Shown piece by piece: positions 16,747-23,519 of a stretch of DNA of 29,290 nt. A program made the position numbers and the translations under genes. The notes beneath the pieces were generated by a model. The model was given only the letters and a program-made list of their open reading frames with translations, was not told the DNA's origin and did no database searches. The stretch comes from an uncultured Clostridia bacterium (lineage in GTDB: Bacteria > Bacillota > Clostridia > Peptostreptococcales > Anaerovoracaceae), in the NCBI GenBank assembly GCA_934256595.1, contig CAKQOW010000027.1:1-29290 (forward strand), given 5' to 3'. How positions within the stretch are numbered: the first letter of the stretch is position 1; each line of letters opens with the position of its first letter.

Positions 16747-17549
16747 TATCTTCTTCTACCGTTTTCTCTTTTGTTTTTTCTGTATATTATCTCAAGGCCC
16801 TCAAGAGTAAGCATCTTGTCCACATAATCTATGCAGCTGCTCTCCTGATCTATAAGGGTGGCAAGTCCGCCTGTAGCTATTACAAGAGGCTCTTTGCCGG
16901 ATTTGGTACATTCTCTGAGTTCCTCTTTCATTTTTCTTACTACAAAATCGACCATTCCCACATGGCCGTACACAAGACCGGACTGCATGCTCTGTATTGT
17001 GTTTCTGCATATAGTATGTCCCGGTTCTTCGAGTTCTACTTTTGGCAGCTTTGCTGTTTTTTCGAAAAGCGCCTCTGATGAGATTTTGAGTCCCGGAGCT
17101 ATGGTTCCTCCGAGATATTCTTCATTTTCGGAGATGGCGCAGAAAGTTGTCGCCGTACCGAAATCTATGACTACAAGCGGTCCGCCGTATTTTGAATATG
17201 CAGCAACTGCATTTACAATTCTGTCGGCGCCCACCTGTTTAGGATTGTCGTATTTGATAACAAGTCCCGTTTTGACACCGGGCTCTATTACTATCGCTCT
17301 CTTGTTGAAATATTTCGATGAAAGATGCTGCAGTGTAAACAGCATTGACGGAACAACTGTTGAGATTATAACGTCTTTTACCTGATTTACCTCCAGTCCC
17401 TCGTATGAAAAAAGCTGGTTGATAATCATACCGTATTCATCTGCGCTTTTGTTGTTGTCGGTTTCAAGTCTCCAGTTTTGTATGAGCTTGCCGTCCTTAA
17501 AAACTCCTAGTACAATGTTACTGTTGCCTACATCAAATGCCAGTAGCAT
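16746..17549 (-). CDS. coaX: Type III pantothenate kinase
   Basis: A 267-residue kinase of the ASKHA fold that phosphorylates pantothenate in coenzyme A synthesis, and unlike CoaA is not feedback-inhibited by CoA. Motifs: DVGNSNIVLG at the N-terminus (phosphate 1), KQVGADRIVNAVAAYSKYG, VVIDFGTATTF (phosphate 2) and GGTIAPGLKISSEALF. The start at 17549 has AAAGGAG eight bases upstream, and MLLAFDVGNSN is the family N-terminus; an ATG at 17636 is in the promoter. It is the first gene of the operon. Supply of CoA fits with the acyl-CoA and thiolase genes nearby, though they are separate transcripts. Confidence 0.96.
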   Translation of the reverse strand: MLLAFDVGNSNIVLGVFKDGKLIQNWRLETDNNKSADEYGMIINQLFSYEGLEVNQVKDVIISTVVPSMLFTLQHLSSKYFNKRAIVIEPGVKTGLVIKYDNPKQVGADRIVNAVAAYSKYGGPLVVIDFGTATTFCAISENEEYLGGTIAPGLKISSEALFEKTAKLPKVELEEPGHTICRNTIQSMQSGLVYGHVGMVDFVVRKMKEELRECTKSGKEPLVIATGGLATLIDQESSCIDYVDKMLTLEGLEIIYRKNKRENGRRR

Positions 17550-17607
17550 GGTTGTTTCTCCTTTGCTCTGTTTATTAGTCTGCCCGAAAAAGTGCAAACC
17601 ACCATTT

Positions 17608-17636
17608 ATTATACCTAAAAACAGGCAATAAGTCAA
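17608..17636 (-). promoter_or_regulatory. Promoter of the coaX operon
   Basis: On the minus strand TTGACT (17636-17631), a 17-base spacer and a perfect TATAAT (17613-17608). Predicted start near 17601. The -35 directly abuts the T-run of an upstream terminator. Confidence 0.9.
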
Positions 17637-17671
17637 AAAAAATCAGGCGCAGGTATGTAAAAAGCGCCTGA
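17635..17671 (-). terminator. Rho-independent terminator upstream of coaX
   Basis: On the minus strand TCAGGCGC (17671-17664) pairs with GCGCCTGA (17650-17643), followed by eight T residues (17642-17635). It would stop transcripts coming from the peptide/RNA module before they enter coaX; the T-run touches the coaX -35. Confidence 0.9.
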
Positions 17672-17697
17672 ATATAGCCGATAATCAAGATTTGCTA

Positions 17698-17726
17698 TTG
17701 AATTACACTTATTTTTATGATATATT
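17698..17726 (+). promoter_or_regulatory. Promoter of the plus-strand small RNA
   Basis: TTGAAT (17698-17703), a 17-base spacer and TATATT (17721-17726). The predicted RNA start is near 17733, just inside a 10-base sequence that is repeated at the start of the opposing transcript. Confidence 0.7.
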
Positions 17727-17732
17727 GACATC

Positions 17733-17814
17733 AAGAGGAAAGCCGTTGAAAACGGCTACCCTGTCACTATTATATAACCGCCGGAATTTTCAAGGTCACG
17801 GCGGTTATTTTTTT
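17733..17814 (+). ncRNA. Candidate antisense small RNA (type I antitoxin-like)
   Basis: A transcript of about 80 bases is predicted between a promoter (17698-17726) and an intrinsic terminator. It contains a first hairpin, AGCCGTT (17741-17747) with AACGGCT (17751-17757) and a GAA loop, and a second, 10 bp hairpin (17774-17783 with 17799-17808) followed by seven T. It encodes no convincing protein. It converges on the minus-strand micro-ORF and covers its last codons and 3' untranslated region, so the two RNAs would be fully complementary over about 80 bases. A degenerate relative lies at 17984-18046. The role as an antisense regulator is inferred from the layout; no Rfam family was recognised. 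Confidence 0.6.
17774..17814 (+). terminator. Intrinsic terminator of the small RNA
   Basis: A 10 bp GC-rich stem, ATAACCGCCG (17774-17783) with CGGCGGTTAT (17799-17808), and seven T residues (17808-17814). The T-run doubles as the AAA AAA codons at the end of the opposing micro-ORF. Confidence 0.85.
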
Positions 17815-17864
17815 ATGTAAACGGTAATTCTTAACTTACCAAAAGTAATTGTAATTCTCACCAT
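17805..17864 (-). CDS. 19-residue cationic micro-peptide (candidate type I toxin)
   Basis: An ORF of 19 codons and a TAA stop: MVRITITFGKLRITVYIKK. It has a promoter (17945-17953), a purine-rich AGGAAGG/GGTGG ribosome site about 6-13 bases upstream of the ATG, and a terminator-like hairpin downstream (17757-17741, then a pyrimidine-rich tail). The peptide carries three Lys and two Arg with no acid, and hydrophobic residues alternate with polar or charged ones, suggesting an amphipathic strand instead of the single membrane helix of most known type I toxins. The ribosome site is buried in a hairpin and the 3' end is covered by an antisense RNA. I recognise no family. It could be a toxin, a leader peptide, or untranslated. 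Confidence 0.5.
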   Translation of the reverse strand: MVRITITFGKLRITVYIKK

Positions 17865-17871
17865 ATTACCA

Positions 17872-17911
17872 CCTTCCTTTTAATCCAAAATCCCTTTTGG
17901 CTTTTGGAAGG
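17872..17911 (-). promoter_or_regulatory. Nested hairpin that buries the micro-ORF ribosome site
   Basis: In the minus-strand RNA an upstream CCTTCC (17911-17906) pairs with GGAAGG (17877-17872), the Shine-Dalgarno region. Within it CCAAAA (17900-17895) pairs with TTTTGG (17890-17885) around a four-base loop. Three G-U pairs can extend the outer stem. Confidence 0.6.
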
Positions 17912-17944
17912 CAACCGCTTTCACTTGTCCTCTTGATACTGTAT

Positions 17945-17953
17945 ATTATATCA
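17945..17953 (-). promoter_or_regulatory. Extended -10 promoter of the micro-ORF mRNA
   Basis: On the minus strand TGATATAAT (17953-17945) is a perfect extended -10. The predicted start near 17938 leaves a leader of about 74 bases, long enough to contain the ribosome-site hairpin. Confidence 0.7.
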
Positions 17954-17983
17954 TTTCTCATACATATATGCCACGGTAAAATT

Positions 17984-18046
17984 ATTTTTGCGATATACTG
18001 ACATCGAAGTACCGTTGCTTAAAAACGGTCGTCCTATATCGCTATT
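17984..18046 (+). pseudogene. Degenerate second copy of the small RNA
   Basis: This stretch aligns with 17711-17771 through the -10 region (GATATACTGACATCGAAG against GATATATTGACATCAAGAGG), the first hairpin and the trailing CTATT. The stem is kept as ACCGTT (18011-18016) with AACGGT (18024-18029). The -35 position is lost (CCACGG) and the terminator hairpin and partner micro-ORF are absent, so it is probably not active. Confidence 0.6.
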
Positions 18047-18073
18047 GCATTTTCATTAAGCGCATCAATTGCT

Positions 18074-18620
18074 TTAACTATTTCTCCCCATATACCCGTA
18101 TTCTCTCCAAAGAGTTCTGCAATATTCCCCTTGCCTGTAAATGGTGTGTCCTGTATTTTGAAATATCGCAAATTCTTCATTCGTTATTACATCTGCATCA
18201 TGAGCCGTTTCACTAGAAACTGCTTCTATTTCTTAATATCTCTGCGAACGACAAATCTTCGATTAGCTTCACTCAACTGATTTAAGTGTTCTGCACCTTC
18301 CTGTCTATAGGTTTGTATTGCAAAATATATTTGTCCTAATGCAATTACTTCTTTTCCCGTATCGCCATTCTGAACAATCAAATAACATGTATATCTCAAG
18401 AGTTCATAGGCCGCAACAGTCTTCGTTGTCGCGCCTGCCCCAACGATTTTCCTAACCTCAGGGAAATCACAACTAACATCGTGACCTGAATTTTCGCATG
18501 CTATCATCGCCCGTTTAATTACCTTGAAAAAGTTTTTACATTTCATACTACATATAATCCGACTCACACATTGCAAAAATGCCCACACCATATTGATGCA
18601 GACCCTTTATCTTGGTTTAT
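18074..18620 (-). pseudogene. Decayed dinD-like gene
   Basis: The minus strand carries fragments of a DinD (DNA-damage-inducible protein D, BRO-N-like) protein in several frames. The best piece is at 18226-18591: NFFKVIKRAMIACENSGHDV, then a segment ending YFAIQTYRQEGAEHLNQLSE. Upstream in another frame HQYGV-like codons (about 18583-18597) match the usual N-terminus, with two in-frame stops before the main piece. Downstream, after a frameshift at the TAG of 18226, the reading continues as NEEFAIFQNTG and stops at 18074. E. coli DinD contains the same ACENSGH, QNGD, FAIQT and DFAIFQN segments; its LexA-controlled product inhibits RecA. At least three lesions make this non-functional. A 48-codon frame at 18034-18180 overlaps the 3' part; I cannot assign it. 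Confidence 0.8.
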
Positions 18621-18650
18621 TTAATATTGTAAAAAGCGCCTTTTAACACC

Positions 18651-18674
18651 AAAAGCTGCCCTTTCGGACAGCTT
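18651..18674 (-). terminator. Probable terminator of the acyl-CoA synthetase operon
   Basis: On the minus strand a 9 bp stem (18674-18666 with 18661-18653, one G-U) with a four-base loop and a short T-rich tail, 16 bases after the stop codon. The T-run is short. Confidence 0.6.
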
Positions 18675-18689
18675 CTAATCTTTTACCTG

Positions 18690-20507
18690 TTACAGTGCTT
18701 TTTTGTTTTCCTCAACAAACCTTTTTATCTTTTTAGACGTATTCTTCTCAAATTCGTGATGTCTGAGATTGATTTTCTTTATCATTTTGTATCCCGGATT
18801 CTCATCGTTAAGCCTGTCAACCAGTGTCCACAGATATTTTTCAACCTCTTTGTCATCATCGGCCTTATCGCCGAGAGTTTCCTTAATCAGAGCCCAGTCA
18901 GGATATATACCTGCGACGATAAGCGTATCGTCCCTGCCCTCGGCATCTCCCTCAAAGACCATAGACTCTGTGATTTCAGGGAACAGCGAAAGCTGGTATT
19001 CCAGTTCTTCAGGGAATACGTTCTTTCCGTTTTTGGTAATTATAACGTTTTTCTTTCTGCCTGTTATTACTATATATCCCTCATCGTCTATATATCCCAG
19101 GTCGCCCGTATGGAACCAGCCGTCTCTGATTACCTCGGCAGTAGCCTCAGGATTTCTGTAATATCCCAGCATAATATTGTCGCCCTTAAGGCATATTTCT
19201 CCAATTCCGTTTGGCGCCCTGTCTGCAATTTTTGCATCAAATCCCGGAAGCGCTATACCGCATGAATAGCTCTTTGGCTTGTTTTCGGGGTTTAACGCTC
19301 CCATAGGCGCAGCTTCCGACAGTCCGTAGCCCTGCAGCGCCATAATTCCAAAGGCCTGCAGATCCTCTAAGATTTCAGGGTTTACGGCGGCCCCGCCGCA
19401 TATCATCATTCTCATTCTGCCGCCAAAGGTGTTTTTGATTTCCTTAAAGAACACATCTGTAAGGTTTAATCGCGCCTTTCCTGCTGCTCTGCATATTTTC
19501 ATCACTCTTCTTACGGTTTTTTCCTTGCCCTTGGCCCTTATATTTTTCCATATAGCCTTGTAAAGCGCTTCAAATACAGCGGGAACCGCCAGCAGAAATG
19601 TAGGCTTAACCTCCTGTATATTCCTTATTATATATTTAAGTCCCTCGCAGTGCGCTATGGCGCTGCCTTTGTAAAGGGGCATCAGAAAATCGCAGGTACA
19701 TTCAAATGTATGATGTATCGGCAACACCGAGAAGAAAATATCGCTTGGTTTAACCTTAAGCAGCGCAGGGGCAACCATAAGGTCTGCGACAATGTTTCTG
19801 TGGGACAGCATAATTCCCTTTGCCATGCCTGTAGTTCCCGATGTGAATATTATTACGCTCATTTCACGGCTGTCTATCTGAGCGTCGAGAAAGCTTCTGT
19901 CGCCCTGCTCTATGAGCCGCTTGCCCTCTGCAATAAGCTCGCGCTGCGATATTATTCCGTCTGAAGTTTCCTTTTTGTCCTGTGAAATCAGAAGCTCAAG
20001 GCCTGTTTCGCCCTCCTCCATCATCTTAACAAAGGTGGCTTCTCTCTTTTTATCAAAAATAACAGCCGAGCACTCAGCCTCGTTTATAAGGTGCTTGAGT
20101 TCATTGTAGGAAAGTTCCTTGTCAAGAGGAACAACGACACCTGTACCGCATACAACGGCCAGATATCCTATGCTCCACATGTAGTTTGTTTCTCCGATTA
20201 CTGCAATCCTGCGCTCTTTCATGCCGCGCTCTATAAGGGCGGTACCCATGCCATTGACATCATCAAACATTTCTCTGTGGGTGATTGTAGTATACGGTCC
20301 TTTTTTAAATTTGGTGTAAAAAGCGATACCGTCACCGTAAAGCTCGGCGCTTGACTCAAGCATCTGCTTGATATTGATTATAGGTCTGTTGTCAAGGTGC
20401 TGGATTCCCGGCCTTTTGTCATCAATCTGGCACTGTATAATGCCTTTGGCCCACTCCCAGTCCTTTGCCTGCATAGCCTTGTATTCTTCCTGTGAAACCG
20501 GCTTCAT
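18690..20507 (-). CDS. Long-chain acyl-CoA synthetase-like AMP-forming ligase (copy 2)
   Basis: A 605-residue ANL-superfamily ligase that activates a carboxylic acid, probably a long-chain fatty acid, to an acyl adenylate and then acyl-CoA. Motifs: the phosphate loop IIFTSGTTGMAKG (about 219-231), GYGLSEAAPMGALN (A5), HTGDLGYIDDEGYIVITGRKKNVIITKNGKNVFPEELE (positions about 466-503, A7-A8; key GRKK), and the catalytic lysine in NTSKKIKRF near the C-terminus. No membrane segment. The ATG has AAGGAG seven bases upstream. It is the second of two tandem paralogs downstream of a MarR-type gene; same length, no visible insertions or deletions between them. Substrate is unknown; a role in importing host or environmental fatty acids is plausible. 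Confidence 0.93.
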   Translation of the reverse strand: MKPVSQEEYKAMQAKDWEWAKGIIQCQIDDKRPGIQHLDNRPIINIKQMLESSAELYGDGIAFYTKFKKGPYTTITHREMFDDVNGMGTALIERGMKERRIAVIGETNYMWSIGYLAVVCGTGVVVPLDKELSYNELKHLINEAECSAVIFDKKREATFVKMMEEGETGLELLISQDKKETSDGIISQRELIAEGKRLIEQGDRSFLDAQIDSREMSVIIFTSGTTGMAKGIMLSHRNIVADLMVAPALLKVKPSDIFFSVLPIHHTFECTCDFLMPLYKGSAIAHCEGLKYIIRNIQEVKPTFLLAVPAVFEALYKAIWKNIRAKGKEKTVRRVMKICRAAGKARLNLTDVFFKEIKNTFGGRMRMMICGGAAVNPEILEDLQAFGIMALQGYGLSEAAPMGALNPENKPKSYSCGIALPGFDAKIADRAPNGIGEICLKGDNIMLGYYRNPEATAEVIRDGWFHTGDLGYIDDEGYIVITGRKKNVIITKNGKNVFPEELEYQLSLFPEITESMVFEGDAEGRDDTLIVAGIYPDWALIKETLGDKADDDKEVEKYLWTLVDRLNDENPGYKMIKKINLRHHEFEKNTSKKIKRFVEENKKAL

Positions 20508-20540
20508 ATCTTTTCTCCTTTTCTGTCTTGCTCATTAAAC

Positions 20541-20560
20541 GCTGCCCGTTTCAGAGCAGC
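20541..20560 (-). terminator. Intercistronic hairpin between the two synthetase genes
   Basis: A 7 bp stem (20560-20554 with 20547-20541, one G-U) with a six-base loop, followed by only three T. It resembles the hairpin behind the second copy and may end part of the transcripts or mark the duplication boundary. Confidence 0.4.
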
Positions 20561-20577
20561 CTTTAGGTCCTTGCGGA

Positions 20578-22395
20578 TTATAGAGCTTTTTTGTTTTCCT
20601 CAACAAATCGTCTTATTTTTCTTGAAGTATTCTTTTCAAATTCGTGATGTCTGAGGTTAATCTTTCTTATCATCTTGTAGCCCGGATTTTCGGCGTTAAC
20701 CTTGTCAACCAGTGTCCACAGATATTTTTCAACCTCTTTGTCATCATCGGCCTTATCGCCGAGAATATCCTTAATCATATTCCAGTCAGGATATATGCCT
20801 GCGATGATAAGCGTATCGTCCTTACCCTCGGCATCTCCCTCAAATACCATGGACTCTGTGATTTCGTCAAAGAGCGAAAGCTGGTATTCCAATTCCTCAG
20901 GGAATACGTTCTTACCGTTTTTGGTAATGATAACGTTTTTCTTTCTGCCTGTTATTACTATATATCCCTCATCGTCTATATATCCAAGGTCACCTGTATA
21001 GAACCAGCCGTCTTTGATAACCTCGGCAGTAGCCTCAGGGTTCTTGTAATATCCCAGCATAATATTGTCACCTTTGAGACAGATTTCGCCTACTCCGTCT
21101 GCGCCCGGCTCTGCAATTTTGGCGTCAAAGCCCGGGAACGCAATACCGCAGGAGTTGCTCTTAGGCTTGTTTTCAGGGTTTAAGGCTCCCATAGGCGCAG
21201 CCTCTGACAGTCCGTAGCCCTGCAGCGCCATAATTCCAAAGGCCTGCAGATCCTCTAAGATTTCAGGATTGATAGCAGCTCCGCCGCATATCATCATTCT
21301 CATTTTGCCGCCTAGAGTCTGTTTGATTTCCTTGAAAAATACATTGGTAAGATCTATGCCCACTTTCTTTGCGGCATTGCATATCTTCATGGCTTTTCTT
21401 ACGGTTTTTTCTTTGCCCTTGGCTCTTATGCCTTTCCATATTGCCTTGTGCAGCGCCTCAAATATTGCAGGAACTGCCAGCAGGAATGTAGGGTGAACCT
21501 CCTGTATGTTCTTAACTATATATTTAAGTCCCTCGCAGTGCGCAATTGCGCCGCCCTTGTAAAGCGGCATTATGAAGTTGCAGGTGCACTCGAAAGTGTG
21601 ATGTATAGGCAGTACCGAGAAGAAAACATCGCTTGGCAGGAAGTCAACCAGTGTCGGCGATACCATAAGGTCTGCGGCAATGTTTCTGTGGGACAGCATG
21701 ATGCCCTTTGCCATGCCTGTAGTTCCCGATGTGAATATTATTATGCTCATTTCCTGACTGTCTATCTGCGCGTCAAGAAAGCTTCTGTCTCCCTGTTCTA
21801 TGAGCTGCTTGCCCTCTGCAATAAGCTCCCACTGAGAGATAATTCCGTCTGCGGACTCTCTTCTGTCCTGTGAAATCAGAAGTTCAAGTCCTGTTTCTCC
21901 CTCTTCCATCATCTTCACAAATGTGGCTTCTCTTTTTTTGTCAAAAATAACCGCCGAGCATTCCGCCTCGTTTATAAGGTTTTTGAGTTCATTGTAGGAA
22001 AGCTCCTTGTCAAGAGGCACAACAATACCTGTACCGCAGACAGTGCCAAGATACCCTATGCCCCACATATATGTGGTTTCTCCGATTACGGCAATTCTCC
22101 TGTCTTTCATGCCATGGGCGATAAGGGCGGTGCCCATTCCGTTTACGTCATTAAATACTTCTCTGTGGGTGATTGTAGTGTAAGGTCCCTTTTCAAATTT
22201 GGTATAAAATGCAATGCCGTCACCATAAAGCTCTGCGCTTGACTCAAGCATCTGCTTGATATTGATTATAGGTCTGTTGGTAAGGTGCTGTACTCCCGGT
22301 CTTTTGTCGTCAATCTGGCACTGTATGAGCGCTTTGGCCCACTCCCAGTCCTTTGCCTGCATAGCCTTGTATTCTTCCTGTGAAACTGGCTTCAT
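20578..22395 (-). CDS. Long-chain acyl-CoA synthetase-like AMP-forming ligase (copy 1)
   Basis: A 605-residue AMP-forming ligase, a close paralog of the gene that follows it. It has the same motifs at the same positions: IIFTSGTTGMAKG, GYGLSEAAPMGALN, YTGDLGYIDDEGY, GRKKNVIITKNGKN, and NTSRKIRRF with the catalytic lysine. The most diverged part lies around residues 240-360 (for example LVDFLPSDVFF against LLKVKPSDIFF, and the helix around KKVGIDLTNVFF), which in this family lines the acyl-binding tunnel; the adenylation core is nearly unchanged. The ATG has AAGGAG upstream. It starts 18 bases after the marR stop. A difference in substrate preference is a reasonable inference. Confidence 0.93.
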   Translation of the reverse strand: MKPVSQEEYKAMQAKDWEWAKALIQCQIDDKRPGVQHLTNRPIINIKQMLESSAELYGDGIAFYTKFEKGPYTTITHREVFNDVNGMGTALIAHGMKDRRIAVIGETTYMWGIGYLGTVCGTGIVVPLDKELSYNELKNLINEAECSAVIFDKKREATFVKMMEEGETGLELLISQDRRESADGIISQWELIAEGKQLIEQGDRSFLDAQIDSQEMSIIIFTSGTTGMAKGIMLSHRNIAADLMVSPTLVDFLPSDVFFSVLPIHHTFECTCNFIMPLYKGGAIAHCEGLKYIVKNIQEVHPTFLLAVPAIFEALHKAIWKGIRAKGKEKTVRKAMKICNAAKKVGIDLTNVFFKEIKQTLGGKMRMMICGGAAINPEILEDLQAFGIMALQGYGLSEAAPMGALNPENKPKSNSCGIAFPGFDAKIAEPGADGVGEICLKGDNIMLGYYKNPEATAEVIKDGWFYTGDLGYIDDEGYIVITGRKKNVIITKNGKNVFPEELEYQLSLFDEITESMVFEGDAEGKDDTLIIAGIYPDWNMIKDILGDKADDDKEVEKYLWTLVDKVNAENPGYKMIRKINLRHHEFEKNTSRKIRRFVEENKKAL

Positions 22396-22413
22396 ATCAG
22401 TTCTCCTTTTCTA

Positions 22414-22887
22414 CTATTTTTTATGATTAGCATTCTCCATTGTGTCTATACATTCTTCGAAAACTTCATTGAGTCTGCAGAAGCCCTTGTAGAGCACCTG
22501 CTTCTCCTCGTCTGTAAATTCCTCGCATATCTGGCTGCTGACTTTATTTCTGTGGGCTATCTGCAATGCTGTCACAAGTCTGCCCCGCCTTGTAAGTGAA
22601 ATAATCGTGCTTCTTTCGTCGTCTTTATCCACACTTCGTCTGACGTAGTCAAGAGTCTCCAGTTTTTTTATCAGTGAGGTTGCAGACGGTCTTGTTATTT
22701 TGAGATATTCTGCGATTTCGCTGATTTTCTTTTCTCCGTTTTCGCTTTTGTATAGAAACTCCATTGCGTTTCTGCCTCGAAAAGAAGTTGTTGTACGGCT
22801 GTTTTTTCTCTTGGTTTCCTCCATTAGAAGAACATTATGATATGCCCGAACAAGAATGTTATTAAATTGTGCTGTGAAATCGTCCAT
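22414..22887 (-). CDS. MarR-family transcriptional regulator
   Basis: A 157-residue winged-helix dimeric regulator. The DNA-binding core is KISEIAEYLKITRPSATSLIKKLETLDYVRRSVDKDDERSTIISLTRRGR (about residues 53-102; the recognition helix is RPSATSLIKKLE and the wing carries the D-DER motif). Flanking helices would make the dimer interface. AAAGGAG precedes the ATG. It is the first gene of the operon with the two acyl-CoA synthetases, and its own promoter holds a good inverted repeat, so autoregulation and control of the ligases by a fatty acid or acyl-CoA ligand is likely (compare FabT). The ligand is not known. Confidence 0.93.
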   Translation of the reverse strand: MDDFTAQFNNILVRAYHNVLLMEETKRKNSRTTTSFRGRNAMEFLYKSENGEKKISEIAEYLKITRPSATSLIKKLETLDYVRRSVDKDDERSTIISLTRRGRLVTALQIAHRNKVSSQICEEFTDEEKQVLYKGFCRLNEVFEECIDTMENANHKK

Positions 22888-22917
22888 AGTTTTCTCCTTT
22901 CAGGCACTTCATTCAGC

Positions 22918-22961
22918 AATTTAACTTACTAAATTTTACCACCCATTGCGACACGTGTCAA
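22918..22961 (-). promoter_or_regulatory. Promoter and candidate operator of the marR-ligase operon
   Basis: A perfect -35 TTGACA (22961-22956), 17-base spacer and -10 TAAAAT (22938-22933). An inverted repeat AATTTA-N6-TAAATT (22918-22935) overlaps the -10 and the start point, the usual place for a MarR operator. A second palindrome, GACACGTGTC (22950-22959), overlaps the -35. Confidence 0.75.
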
Positions 22962-22974
22962 TATTTATGTGTAT

Positions 22975-23511
22975 TCATGCGGTTTTTCTCTTTGCCCCTA
23001 CAAATTCCAGCAGGCTGCGCTTCTGAGCTTCATCGGCAAACACTCTTTCCGGAAGCACCAGCGCCTGCAGTGCTTCTATATATATGTATACGGCATCATC
23101 TGAGCTGCACACTTTCTCTATTGCACCGTATCTGATTTTCGTCTCCTTTAGCTCTGATATGCACTCTATATATTCATCTTTGAAGCTTATCGCAGATTTA
23201 TACCCGTATGGCGCTTTTCCGTCAGCTGCGGCTTTGTCCACCGCTTTTTTCAGGTTTCTTATTACAATTTTTTTGCCGCAAAACATACATACAATAATGG
23301 CAGCACTGAACACAAATAACGCACCGGCAAGTACGTCTAACTCTAATTCAACTGTATAATATACAGCAAGCGCCAACATAACAATTGCACCTATACCTAC
23401 CGTCCATCTGTATTTTTTTATCTGAGTTTTTCCCGATTTTGAATTAAGGAAGTGATACTCATTGTAGCGCAGGTAGTCCTCTTTAGTCATTGTATATTCA
23501 AATTCAAACAT
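22975..23511 (-). CDS. YcxB-like membrane protein
   Basis: A 178-residue protein starting MFEFEYTMTKEDYLRYNEYH, then a pair of membrane helices (about residues 37-55 and 60-78), then a soluble C-terminal domain with ISFKDEYIECISELKETKIRYGAIEKV and YIYIEALQALVLPERVF. This order is that of the YcxB-like protein family (PH-like C-terminal fold); the function is unknown. It is the last gene of the ygjP-prsW operon, eight bases after mtnN. Its stop lies close to the marR promoter and no clear terminator is seen between them. Confidence 0.8.
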   Translation of the reverse strand: MFEFEYTMTKEDYLRYNEYHFLNSKSGKTQIKKYRWTVGIGAIVMLALAVYYTVELELDVLAGALFVFSAAIIVCMFCGKKIVIRNLKKAVDKAAADGKAPYGYKSAISFKDEYIECISELKETKIRYGAIEKVCSSDDAVYIYIEALQALVLPERVFADEAQKRSLLEFVGAKRKTA

Positions 23512-23519
23512 ATTTCACC

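Larger units (their letters stand above)
17730..17937. repeat. Inverted repeat at the starts of the two convergent RNAs
   Basis: ATCAAGAGGA at 17730-17739 is repeated in inverted form as TCCTCTTGAT at 17928-17937. Both lie right after a -10 element, so both RNAs begin with nearly the same sequence. Confidence 0.8.

Noticed and set aside
17690..18050. Classical holin-like or Fst-type toxin gene
   Set aside because: No hydrophobic membrane peptide of those families is encoded in any frame here; the only well-signalled ORF is the 19-residue cationic peptide.
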